Source of the DNA: Acidobacteriota bacterium
GTDB taxonomy: Bacteria > Acidobacteriota > Terriglobia > Acidiferrales > UBA7541
Direction: 5' to 3'
NCBI GenBank assembly: GCA_003224195.1
Contig: QHYP01000239.1
Location: 1 to 21,735 of the forward strand
Length of the DNA: 21,735 bases
Shown: piece by piece, positions 15,630-21,735 of the stretch
Layout of the letters: every line of letters starts with the position of its first letter
Numbering within the stretch: position 1 is the stretch's first letter
Notes under the pieces: generated by a model
The model's database searches: none
The model's input: the letters and a program-made list of their open reading frames with translations, nothing else
What the model was told of the DNA's origin: nothing
Translations under genes and position numbers: made by a program

Positions 15630-16231
15630 GCGAAACCACCATCACCCTGCAAGATCTGTTCAGCTGGGACCCAGAGGCTCTCTCGCTGCGGGCCGAGCCG
15701 GGCGTGGATGTGAACGAGGCCGCCCAGCAGATCAAGCAGGCGATTCAGAAGAACTCGCGAGTGATCCAGTGGGGCTGGATCCGCGACCTGATCGCCAAGA
15801 AGTTACCAGAGCTTCTCGACATGAATGTCCTCGACGTTGTGCTGGATGCCTGGAAAAAGTATATGCAGCTTGAACAGTACACCGACCGGCAGAAGTACCG
15901 GGCCGACGAGACGATTCTGGTTCCGCTGGCCGAGCATACGCTGAAATCGGAACATCATCCCTACGTGGAGATTCTGCTCAAGGAACAGCCTGTGGGACGG
16001 ATCGTGTTCGACCTTGAATTCTCCCTCACGCTCGATGGCTTCGTCCTGAAGATACAGGACGGAATGATCCAGGAAATTCAGGCAGGCTCCGCCAAAGGAG
16101 ACGGCTCGCTCTCTTTGGGTGAAGCGGTCATTCTAAAACGTGAACTCGCGCCCGTCCATTTTCCCGGACACATTCACTTCGACAAGGGTGTTGCCCTGCC
16201 TGGGCGTCGCGGTCTTGCAGCCGCGGGCTAG
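15626..16231 (+). CDS. Soluble protein translationally coupled to the PASTA gene, 201 aa
   Basis: Start ATG at 15626 shares an ATGA overlap with the PASTA gene's stop, and GGAGGG lies nine bases upstream, so the two are probably translated together. A helical N-terminal half (residues 25-110, with WIRDLIAKKLPELLDM and DAWKKYMQLEQYTD) precedes a beta-rich C-terminal half. There, PVGRIVFDLEFSLTLDGFVL (122-141), KIQDGMIQEIQAGSAKGDG and HFPGHIHFDKGVALP form regular strands. No signal peptide or membrane span, so it is likely cytoplasmic and could sit against the tail of the PASTA protein or the membrane pair (inference). I recall similar C-terminal domains in uncharacterised proteins but can give no name. 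Function unknown. It ends the apparent five-gene operon. Confidence 0.88.
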   Translation: MSETTITLQDLFSWDPEALSLRAEPGVDVNEAAQQIKQAIQKNSRVIQWGWIRDLIAKKLPELLDMNVLDVVLDAWKKYMQLEQYTDRQKYRADETILVPLAEHTLKSEHHPYVEILLKEQPVGRIVFDLEFSLTLDGFVLKIQDGMIQEIQAGSAKGDGSLSLGEAVILKRELAPVHFPGHIHFDKGVALPGRRGLAAAG

Positions 16232-16282
16232 CGTACCGCCGAGCTTCTGCCGTTCTTCCAAGTCGAGTCCATTTTAGCGCCA

Positions 16283-18697
16283 TCAGTGAATAGGTAGAGC
16301 GAGGCGCTGTTTACCTTCATGAAGGGGATATTTTTTTGCTTCCCAGATCAAATCACCTGACATCCCTTGCGGTAAGCTGATGGCCGCCTCGACTCCTCCG
16401 GCTCCGCGCGTATATTCGACTTGGATGTCGCCCTTTGGATGCGCCATAGCCGCCGCGACGTGCCTGAGCGGCCCCAGATGGGGCTCCACCGTGACGGAGT
16501 TGAATCCCGGCGCGTCCGGACGAATCCCCGCCACGATGGTCAATAAGTCAAAGTTCGGATGAGCGCTCCACGCGTGAGAGTCGGAGCGAGTTGGCTCATC
16601 CTTTTCCGCCCAAGTGGTAAGCCCCAGAGCAATCATGTCTCGCCACGGCTGCAGCAAGCGGACGTATTCGTTCCCCAAGTCATCGTGTTCCAACGCGCGG
16701 GCGAGATAGAACCGAAAATAATACGTGGCCTGCGACATTTGCGGCAATGGGCCGTCGGCCTTGAATCCCGTGTCGCTTCTCGAAAGAACCTTCATGAGCA
16801 CCGTCTTCTGCTGAGCGCGAGGCACCACGTCAAGCCAGACACCAAGAAGGTTCGCGTGCTGGCTGAAATGCTTCTGCGCAGGGGTGTCGGCGAGCAAGCC
16901 ATATTTCTGATTCCAGCAGAGCGCGCCTATGCCCTCAGAAGCGCGGCTGACAGCGTCCCGATACGCCTCCGCTCGCTGGCGGTTGCCGAAGGCATCTTCC
17001 ATTTCAGCCGCATAGCGAAGCGCCTCGATAAACTGCAACGTGATCACGGCCGAACCGCCGTTATTATCTTGCGGCGGCTCGCCAAAATCGAAGTCGCTTG
17101 CCCAGTCTACAAAAACCCACCAGGGCAACTTTTGCAGCAGGCCGTCGGACCGCTGGCGCTGCAGGAACCAGTCGAGCACAGTGCGAGTGCCGGCGAGTTG
17201 CGCTCGTACTAGACCAGGGTCTCCGCGGTACAGCCAGAAGTCATGCACGATACCGATCCATAGCAAAGAAAACGTGGGAATGTATTGTGGCGACGAAGTA
17301 GGGTAGCGGCTCTGGGTGATTCCGTCTGGAATGCGCGAGTCGTTGAAAGCTTGGATGGCCTGTCGCGCCAGCCGGTCATCGCCGGCCACGGTGTAGGAGA
17401 TCAAAGCCTGAATCCGTGTGTCGCCGACATATTGCAAGCGCTCCCAGTAAGGCGTGTCCATGTAAGTGTCATGGGCGTCGAGACGCGCGGTTCGCCAACC
17501 AATGCCCCAGATGGACGCCAGCGAAGAATCATCCGAGTCAAAATGGCCTCGCTCTTGAAAGGGATAAGCAGTGAACCATGCGCGGAGGTGGTCCACCCGA
17601 AGCGCTTGATCCGCCGTGGTCAGGTCCAGTTGCAGAAATCGCCACGCCTTCCATGCAAGCGGCATGAACGTGCGAGTGGCGCCATCGGGCAGGAATTGGT
17701 CAGAAAGGCCGGCAATGTGCTTGCCAAGGATTTCATTGCGGTTGCCTTTGTTGCCTTGCTCGTCGTAGAGCGCCTCGGAATAGGCGAGGCGTATGGAAGC
17801 GCCGGCTCCGCCGGAGACCGTCAATTCGGGATAGGCGGTGACCAGGTGCGAGGCGTCGAGCAGTACGCTGGCCTTTGCGTGAGCCGGCACCACGAGGGCC
17901 TTATCTGGAAACTCGGACGGTACCTCCACTCCGGAAGCTCGAACGACCTTCCCCGCGGGAACCAATTCCATGGCCATAGGTGAAAGTAAATCCGGGACGA
18001 GTTGCCAGTTCGTAAATTGAATTTGCGCTCCCCTCGGCACGCCACGGCCGATCGGAAGAGCCTTCGTCCAGGAAGGGCTTTGATTGACACTCGGATCGGC
18101 ATTCCATGACCAATCGAACGCCGCTGCGTTCATCCGCTCGGAGGGTTCGGCGGCAAAATAAAAATGCTGAGGTAGATTCAAAAGCTCGGTCGAGACTCCC
18201 AATCCCCTCTCTGGTTCGACTTGCCAACTGTCATTCGTGTTCGCCGCTCGCTCGGTTGCACCGTCGCCTTGAAGCAGGAATCCTGCCCGGTCGCTGATCT
18301 GAGCGAGGGCAGAATGCGTGCCAAAACCCCAAATGGTGGCAGCGAGAATGTTTCTTCCAGAATGCAGTAGTGGACCAAGATCGTACGTCTCAAACCTCCA
18401 GTGCGCTAGATCGCTGCGAGCCGGTCCAGTTCCCACGCGTTGTTGATTCACGTAGAGAAGGAACTGATTGTCCGCGCTGACGTGCACAATAAAGTGCTCT
18501 GGTGGCTGCTGCAGTTCCAGCACCTTGCGAAAGTGGAATACGAACGGGTCGCGCTCGGAGGCATCGGGACAAGTGATCCATTGCGCGGTCCAGGCCTTGT
18601 TCAAAAGATCCGGAGCAACCTGGGCCTCCAGAAATCCAGAGTTTATGAGGAGCAGCACGAATGCAACCGAGAGGAAAACTGTTCGCTGACTGCGCAT
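16283..18697 (-). CDS. Secreted alpha-L-rhamnosidase, GH78-type, 804 aa
   Basis: The frame opens with TTG at 18709; ATG at 18697 gives a standard signal peptide (residues 1-25, ending LEA/QV) and has a GGGGA element upstream. The N-terminal jelly-roll region reads AQWITCPDASERDP, FRKVLEL, VHVSADNQFLLYVN, RVGTGPARSDLAHWR. The catalytic (alpha/alpha)6 part has YMDTPYWERLQYVGD; Asp414 and Glu419, five apart, lie where GH78 enzymes carry the conserved Asp/Glu pair. Later come VDWASDFDFGEPP, LTTWAEKDEPTRSDSHAWSA (about 693-712), and the closing domain with PGFNSV, PHLGPLRH. The enzyme would remove terminal L-rhamnose from plant or bacterial glycans outside the cytoplasm. It stands alone, with no transporter or sugar kinase nearby, and converges on the PASTA operon. 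Confidence 0.93.
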   Translation of the reverse strand: MRSQRTVFLSVAFVLLLINSGFLEAQVAPDLLNKAWTAQWITCPDASERDPFVFHFRKVLELQQPPEHFIVHVSADNQFLLYVNQQRVGTGPARSDLAHWRFETYDLGPLLHSGRNILAATIWGFGTHSALAQISDRAGFLLQGDGATERAANTNDSWQVEPERGLGVSTELLNLPQHFYFAAEPSERMNAAAFDWSWNADPSVNQSPSWTKALPIGRGVPRGAQIQFTNWQLVPDLLSPMAMELVPAGKVVRASGVEVPSEFPDKALVVPAHAKASVLLDASHLVTAYPELTVSGGAGASIRLAYSEALYDEQGNKGNRNEILGKHIAGLSDQFLPDGATRTFMPLAWKAWRFLQLDLTTADQALRVDHLRAWFTAYPFQERGHFDSDDSSLASIWGIGWRTARLDAHDTYMDTPYWERLQYVGDTRIQALISYTVAGDDRLARQAIQAFNDSRIPDGITQSRYPTSSPQYIPTFSLLWIGIVHDFWLYRGDPGLVRAQLAGTRTVLDWFLQRQRSDGLLQKLPWWVFVDWASDFDFGEPPQDNNGGSAVITLQFIEALRYAAEMEDAFGNRQRAEAYRDAVSRASEGIGALCWNQKYGLLADTPAQKHFSQHANLLGVWLDVVPRAQQKTVLMKVLSRSDTGFKADGPLPQMSQATYYFRFYLARALEHDDLGNEYVRLLQPWRDMIALGLTTWAEKDEPTRSDSHAWSAHPNFDLLTIVAGIRPDAPGFNSVTVEPHLGPLRHVAAAMAHPKGDIQVEYTRGAGGVEAAISLPQGMSGDLIWEAKKYPLHEGKQRLALPIH

Positions 18698-18730
18698 TTG
18701 GTTCCCCAATGGTCGAGCGACTATAACTTA

Positions 18731-18753
18731 TCTGGGACGGAAATTGTCCCCAG
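18731..18753. promoter_or_regulatory. Inverted repeat upstream of the rhamnosidase gene, possible operator
   Basis: CTGGGAC and GTCCCCAG flank GGAAATT, giving a five-pair perfect core (GGGAC/GTCCC) with one extra C before the outer pairs. A TATAGT -10 candidate on the minus strand lies at 18725-18720, so the repeat falls where the -35 region of the rhamnosidase promoter would be. No good -35 is visible. Operator function is inference. Confidence 0.3.
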
Positions 18754-18790
18754 CTTGGATTTCTCACAGGGTCTGCTGCGGAGCGGGTGA

Positions 18791-19006
18791 CTGAGGAAAG
18801 CCCGCGACGCACAATGGGTGCTACTGGACGATAGACGGGTTACGGAGAACATCATGCAGACGACGTTGCAGGTATACACGCACGCCGTTTCAGAGTCCGT
18901 GCTAAGGGCAAAGGAACGCCTGGCAAAGGTAGTTTTGGACCCAATCGGACCCAAATCCAGAAAAGCTTCTTCCGCGAGCTCGGGGGAAGGCGTTTGGATT
19001 CAATAA
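18791..19006 (+). pseudogene. C-terminal remnant of a tyrosine recombinase (phage-type integrase)
   Basis: The plus-strand frame from the stop at 18788 to TAA at 19004-19006 ends in a stretch typical of integrase C-termini: TTLQVYTHAVSESVLRAKER, then LAKVVLDPIGPK. Tyr (codon 18875-18877) sits in the position of the catalytic tyrosine nucleophile. The Arg-His boxes and the N-terminal DNA-binding part are missing; upstream bases in this frame read to a stop and then into the rhamnosidase promoter. Only about 70 codons remain, so it is non-functional. It ends five bases before the CCA end of tRNA-Arg, the usual place for an integrase next to its attachment site. The alternative, a chance frame, is unlikely given the ordered motif. 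Confidence 0.7.
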
Positions 19007-19011
19007 GTGAG

Positions 19012-19088
19012 TGGCGCGCCTGGGGCGACTCGAACGCCCGACCTCTGGTTCCGGAGACCAGCGCTCTATCCAACTGAGCTACAGGCGC
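19012..19088 (-). tRNA. tRNA-Arg (anticodon CCG)
   Basis: A full cloverleaf of 74 bases plus encoded CCA (19014-19012). The acceptor stem GCGCCTG pairs with CAGGCGC without mismatch; the D arm is GCTC/GAGC; the anticodon stem CTGGT/ACCAG closes the loop CTCCGGA (19056-19050), with anticodon CCG at 19054-19052 reading CGG. The variable loop is AGGTC, and the T arm is GGGCG/CGCCC around TTCGAGT. The discriminator is G. A weak stem (18969-18989) followed by a short T-rich stretch on the minus strand could serve as terminator. The 3' end abuts the integrase remnant, so this gene is a likely attachment site. Confidence 0.97.
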
Positions 19089-19139
19089 GCGGCCCGGGCC
19101 CGCAGCAATCCTCGCGATTGTGGAGCCCGGTTCGCAAAC

Positions 19140-19169
19140 ATTCTAGCGCGCTTCGCTGGCCCGTGCCAC
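19140..19169 (-). promoter_or_regulatory. Promoter candidate for tRNA-Arg
   Basis: On the minus strand GTGGCA (19169-19164, four of six to -35 consensus) and TAGAAT (19145-19140, five of six to -10) are 18 bases apart. Transcription would start near 19133, about 45 bases before the mature tRNA. Confidence 0.4.
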
Positions 19170-19233
19170 TGTCTGTCCTTTAGTCAACGGAGGGGCCTGC
19201 CCTTCTGGCGAGCAGAGGAGCGCCCGGGATAGG

Positions 19234-19251
19234 AAAACCGCTTTGCCGGCT
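19234..19251 (-). terminator. Weak intrinsic terminator candidate after the 120-aa gene
   Basis: On the minus strand, right at the stop codon, AGCCG and CGGTT form five pairs (one G-T) around the loop GCAAAG, with four T residues at the end of the stem and beyond. The stem is short, so termination would be partial at best. Confidence 0.3.
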
Positions 19252-19612
19252 AAGTGCGCGCGAGTGTTTTGATCTGCTTGGCCAGTCTTTCAGCCTCTTC
19301 CGCTTTTTTCACGAGATTGAGCGAAAGAATTTTCGAGGAGTCGGTCTTCTCCACTTCATTTTTCAATTCGGTGGCCAGCTCGTACAGGCGCTGCACGTTC
19401 TTCTTGATCTGATTTTGGTTTTCCTGGAGTGCGATTCGCAGGGCCTCCGGAGAGCGATCCGGGCGGCCTTCCGGCGCCAGAACCCTGTCGGGCGGGTGGG
19501 CCTGTGAGGCGGGATCGGACGGCTCCTGACTTGCGAGCACAGCGCGTACGTGCCCCGGCAGCGCAATCAGACTCGCTAGAATTGCGCCAAATCTGCGCCG
19601 TTCAAGATTCAT
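19250..19612 (-). CDS. Small secreted coiled-coil protein, 120 aa
   Basis: ATG at 19612 with AGGAGG five bases upstream. An N-terminal signal peptide (basic ERRR, then FGAILASLIALPG, cleavage near residue 24-27) is followed by a Pro/Ser/Asp-rich linker to about residue 50. A heptad-like helix runs to the end (RIALQENQNQIKKNVQRLY, ELATELKNEVEKTDS, LVKKAEEAERLAKQIK). It is probably periplasmic. A TAGAAT -10 box at 19636-19631 would place the transcript start about 12 bases before the ATG, but no matching -35 is seen at normal spacing. I believe short proteins of this shape recur in acidobacterial genomes but cannot name a family. It is divergent from the MscS-type gene. Function unknown. Confidence 0.85.
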   Translation of the reverse strand: MNLERRRFGAILASLIALPGHVRAVLASQEPSDPASQAHPPDRVLAPEGRPDRSPEALRIALQENQNQIKKNVQRLYELATELKNEVEKTDSSKILSLNLVKKAEEAERLAKQIKTLART

Positions 19613-19676
19613 AACGGCCTCCTGTGCACAATTCTACTCCACCGCCGGGTCAATCGAGCCAGATCTCTCGGTTCCA

Positions 19677-19692
19677 GCCGGGACAACCCGGC
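19677..19692. promoter_or_regulatory. Perfect inverted repeat upstream of the channel gene, possible operator
   Basis: GCCGGG and CCCGGC are separated by ACAA. The repeat ends seven bases before the TATACT -10 box of the channel gene, covering the -35 position, and lies between two divergent genes. It could be a repressor or activator site; it could also be a chance GC hairpin. Confidence 0.35.
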
Positions 19693-19695
19693 CAA

Positions 19696-19704
19696 TGCTA
19701 TACT
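19696..19704 (+). promoter_or_regulatory. Extended -10 promoter of the channel gene
   Basis: TGCTATACT matches the extended -10 form TGnTATAAT with one mismatch. No -35 match is seen 17 bases upstream, which is usual for extended -10 promoters. Transcription would start near 19711, three or four bases before the GTG start at 19715, giving a nearly leaderless message. Confidence 0.5.
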
Positions 19705-19714
19705 CGGGCCGCCC

Positions 19715-20611
19715 GTGAGCGCGATATCCAATTCTTTCATCCGCTGGTCCGAGTTTACGGTGCCCAACGCACTGCGCGTGCTTGGGATTTTCCTTGTCGC
19801 ACTCATTCTCAACCGCATCCTGCGAGTATTGACGAATCTGATTGTCAAGCCCGCAGCCTCGAAGACGCGGGGCGCGCAGGCGCGCGAGCAGCAAACGAGG
19901 ACCGTGGCCACGGTGCTCTACGGCGCCGGGAGCAAAGTGGTGTGGGCGCTCGCCATTTTAACGGCGATACCCGAGTTCGGCATCAACATCAATCCGGTGG
20001 TGGCGCTGGCCGGACTCGGCAGCCTCGCGCTCGGCTTCGGAGCGCAGAACCTGGTCCGCGACGTCATCAGCGGTTTTTACATTATTTTGGAAGATCAGTA
20101 CGCGGTCGGCGACACGGTTCAGATCGGAGCCACGGAGGGCCGGGTGGATCATCTCACGCTCCGCCGCACCGTGGTGCGTGACGCGCGCGGCGCTCTGGTG
20201 ACCATTGCCAACGGGGACGTCCGCACGGTCGCCAATCTGAGCCGCGACTGGTCACAGGCCTTTGCCGATGTCACCTTTTCTTCGAGCCTGCCGCTGGAGA
20301 GGGTGCTGAAGCTTCTCGAGGCTGCCGCCGGAGGGCTGCGCGGCGACCCGGCTTGGGCGCCGGCTCTGGTTGACGGCCCCCGCGTTCTCGGAGTACACGC
20401 CTACGACAGCAACGGCTGCACGATCCGGCTCCAGGTGCGTACGGCGCCAACACGCCAGGACGAAGTTGCCCGTGAGCTTCGCCGCCGCATCCAGAATGAG
20501 TTTCAGCGCGAAGCGTTGCCGCTCCGCGATGTACAACGCGTGGAGATAATCCATGCGCCCGCAATGCGTTCGGAAGACGAGGCACCTCAGGCGGGTGCCC
20601 GTACCATCTAA
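19715..20611 (+). CDS. MscS-family small-conductance mechanosensitive channel, 298 aa
   Basis: GTG start at 19715 without a ribosome site; the promoter box directly upstream explains this as a nearly leaderless message. Transmembrane spans lie at about 20-42, 68-88 and 95-127. The third is the pore helix with the Gly/Ala pattern GLGSLALGFGAQNLVRDVIS (101-120), the best signature of the MscS family. FYIILEDQYAVGDTVQIG then enters the beta domain (EGRVDHLTLRRTVVRDARG, VTIANGDV), and an alpha/beta C-terminal domain follows. The length is close to that of classic MscS (286 aa). The channel would open on membrane tension at osmotic downshock and let solutes out. The DUF4760-like gene follows 17 bases later and may be co-transcribed. 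Confidence 0.95.
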   Translation: MSAISNSFIRWSEFTVPNALRVLGIFLVALILNRILRVLTNLIVKPAASKTRGAQAREQQTRTVATVLYGAGSKVVWALAILTAIPEFGININPVVALAGLGSLALGFGAQNLVRDVISGFYIILEDQYAVGDTVQIGATEGRVDHLTLRRTVVRDARGALVTIANGDVRTVANLSRDWSQAFADVTFSSSLPLERVLKLLEAAAGGLRGDPAWAPALVDGPRVLGVHAYDSNGCTIRLQVRTAPTRQDEVARELRRRIQNEFQREALPLRDVQRVEIIHAPAMRSEDEAPQAGARTI

Positions 20612-20628
20612 CTGTGGAAGGAGGAGGC

Positions 20629-21084
20629 ATGCCCAGCGTCACTTACGAGGAAGTGAATTTGATGCTGCGTCTCTACGAGTTGAGGCGTGAAGCGCGCCTT
20701 CGCCAGGCGCGCGCGTGGTACGTCGAAAATTTCCATACGAACTCGCTCGAGGACATGGCGCAGAAATATCCGCAGGGAAGCGAGGAAAACACCTACATTC
20801 GCATGGTGCTCAGCTACTGGGAAATGGTGGCAAGTATTTTCAATCGCGGATTGATCCACGAGGAGCTTTTCTTTGAGAACAATGGGGAGATTTGGGTTGT
20901 CTGGGATCGCGTGCGCAACATCGTCCCCGCCTGGCGCGCGGCCTTCAAGAACCCTACGGTCTTTGTGAACATCGAAGAAGTTTGCAAGAAACTCGAGGCC
21001 TGGCGGGAAAAGCGCGCCCCTGGCTCCGCGGCGGCCATGCGTCAAATGATGGAGCAAATGCGCCTGGCAGCCAAGAAGTCGTAA
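20629..21084 (+). CDS. DUF4760-like protein, 151 aa
   Basis: The frame opens with GTG at 20614, but ATG at 20629 lies four bases after AAGGAGG and is chosen. The protein is helical, opening with YEEVNLMLRLYELRREARL (6-24), then RQARAWYVENF, TYIRMVLSYWEMVASIFNRG, LIHEELFFENNGEIWVVWDR and a C-terminal KLEAWREKRAPG. The order of an N-terminal Leu/Arg helix, a SYWEM-type helix and a VWDR stretch fits what I remember of DUF4760, with moderate confidence. No signal peptide or membrane span, so it is probably cytoplasmic. It lies 17 bases after the channel gene and converges on the GGDEF gene. No function is known to me. Confidence 0.85.
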   Translation: MPSVTYEEVNLMLRLYELRREARLRQARAWYVENFHTNSLEDMAQKYPQGSEENTYIRMVLSYWEMVASIFNRGLIHEELFFENNGEIWVVWDRVRNIVPAWRAAFKNPTVFVNIEEVCKKLEAWREKRAPGSAAAMRQMMEQMRLAAKKS

Positions 21085-21096
21085 GACGTATACGTC
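21085..21096. other. 12-bp perfect palindrome between convergent genes
   Basis: GACGTATACGTC reads the same on both strands and fills the gap between the DUF4760-like stop (21084) and the GGDEF gene's stop (TGA at 21097-21095). No loop or T-run is present, so it is not a terminator. It may be a protein site or chance. Confidence 0.25.
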
Positions 21097-21735
21097 AAGT
21101 CCGCAGGGGAGGACCTGTCACCCGCGGTTCCTCTTCCGCCTCGTGTTCCGCCGCTGGCTTGGTCAAAACAACGCAGTTGCGCCCCGAGGACTTCGCCTGA
21201 TAGAGGGCCGCGTCTGCCTCGCTCAATAGTGTCTGCGCACTCGCGGAAGTCCAATCCCGGCTGGCAAGCGCGCCGATACTCGTTGTGATTGAGATTGGGC
21301 CGCACCCCGTGTTCACAGGGCGCTGCGCGAAGGCCTTGCGGATCTGCTCGGCGCGTTGTTGGGCGTTCGAGGATTCACAACCCGAGAGCACCACTAGAAA
21401 TTCTTCCCCGCCATAGCGGCCGACGGCATCGTAGGTTCGGACGGAAGCGAGCAAGCGCCGGGCTGACTCCCGGAGGACTTCGTCGCCGACGAGGTGCCCG
21501 TGCGTATCGTTGATCGCCTTGAAGTGATCCAAGTCACAGAGTAAAACGGCCAGGGAGCTGCGTTCGCGCCGCACGCGTTGAAGTTCTCTCTGGAAGTGGT
21601 CGAGAATGAAGCCGCGATTCCACAGTGACGTCAACGGATCGTGGGTCGCCTTGAAGCGCATTTGCTCCCGCGCTTCGACGAGACTGTCCTCGAGTTCGAG
21701 GATGCGCTGACCAGTTCGCAGCCGGGCTCTCAGTT
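21095..21735 (-). CDS. GGDEF diguanylate cyclase, C-terminal part, 5' end cut by window edge
   Basis: The frame is open to the right edge. It enters through a coiled signalling helix (RILELEDSLVEAREQMRF) into a complete GGDEF domain: ATHDPLTSLWNR, LLCDLDHFKAINDTHGHLVG, VGRYGGEEFLVVLSG and SEADAALYQAKSSGRN. The active-site motif is GGEEF, a functional variant, so it should make cyclic di-GMP from two GTP. RTYD five residues before GGEEF fits the RxxD product-inhibition I-site. The first ATG inside the window (21661) lies within the linker helix and is not the start. Sensor domains are outside the window. A short Glu-rich tail follows the domain. Confidence 0.95.
   Translation of the reverse strand, partial: LRARLRTGQRILELEDSLVEAREQMRFKATHDPLTSLWNRGFILDHFQRELQRVRRERSSLAVLLCDLDHFKAINDTHGHLVGDEVLRESARRLLASVRTYDAVGRYGGEEFLVVLSGCESSNAQQRAEQIRKAFAQRPVNTGCGPISITTSIGALASRDWTSASAQTLLSEADAALYQAKSSGRNCVVLTKPAAEHEAEEEPRVTGPPLRT

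Noticed and set aside
1..16231. Contractile injection system, type VI secretion or prophage tail locus
   Set aside because: No sheath, tube, baseplate, spike or AAA+ ATPase gene is recognisable, and the paralog family does not resemble tail proteins.
1..21735. CRISPR array or complete insertion sequence
   Set aside because: No regularly spaced short repeats and no transposase frame were seen; the only mobile-element trace is the integrase remnant.

Overview
The window looks like chromosomal DNA of a GC-rich, non-enteric soil bacterium. An acidobacterium is my best guess, from the overall style: strong GGAGG ribosome sites, a secreted alpha-L-rhamnosidase, and lineage-flavoured small secreted proteins. 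Nothing here fixes the taxon.

Positions 1-11116 (minus strand) hold a tightly packed operon of seven genes, read right to left. The last one runs off the left edge. None has a Sec signal peptide or a convincing transmembrane segment, and I recognise no enzymatic domain. All seven carry a short N-terminal aromatic-Tyr-Leu-Pro element, often followed by RR.DG. Four of them (start positions 662, 3075, 5303 and 6699) share further core elements, and two (777 and 741 aa) also end in tandem beta-sandwich-like repeats. This tandem-paralog cassette is the best candidate for an undescribed system.

Positions 11117-11801 are a divergent intergenic region of about 685 bp, with a good minus-strand promoter candidate and a long leader. 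From it, a second operon runs right on the plus strand (11802-16231). It encodes two related small membrane proteins, a secreted or anchored Cys-rich protein, an exported five-PASTA/two-PKD protein with a C-terminal membrane anchor, and a soluble protein translationally coupled to it. The divergent layout suggests that operon 1 supplies soluble or non-Sec-exported parts and operon 2 the envelope parts, but this is inference.

Positions 16283-18697 (minus) encode a secreted GH78-type alpha-L-rhamnosidase. Beyond it lies a decayed tyrosine-recombinase C-terminus (18791-19006), 5 bases from the CCA end of a tRNA-Arg(CCG) gene (19012-19088, minus). This is a classical integration scar and suggests that DNA to the left may have been acquired.

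Positions 19250-21735 look like ordinary backbone: a small secreted coiled-coil protein, an MscS-type channel with an apparently near-leaderless GTG start, a DUF4760-like protein, and the C-terminal part of a GGDEF diguanylate cyclase cut by the right edge.
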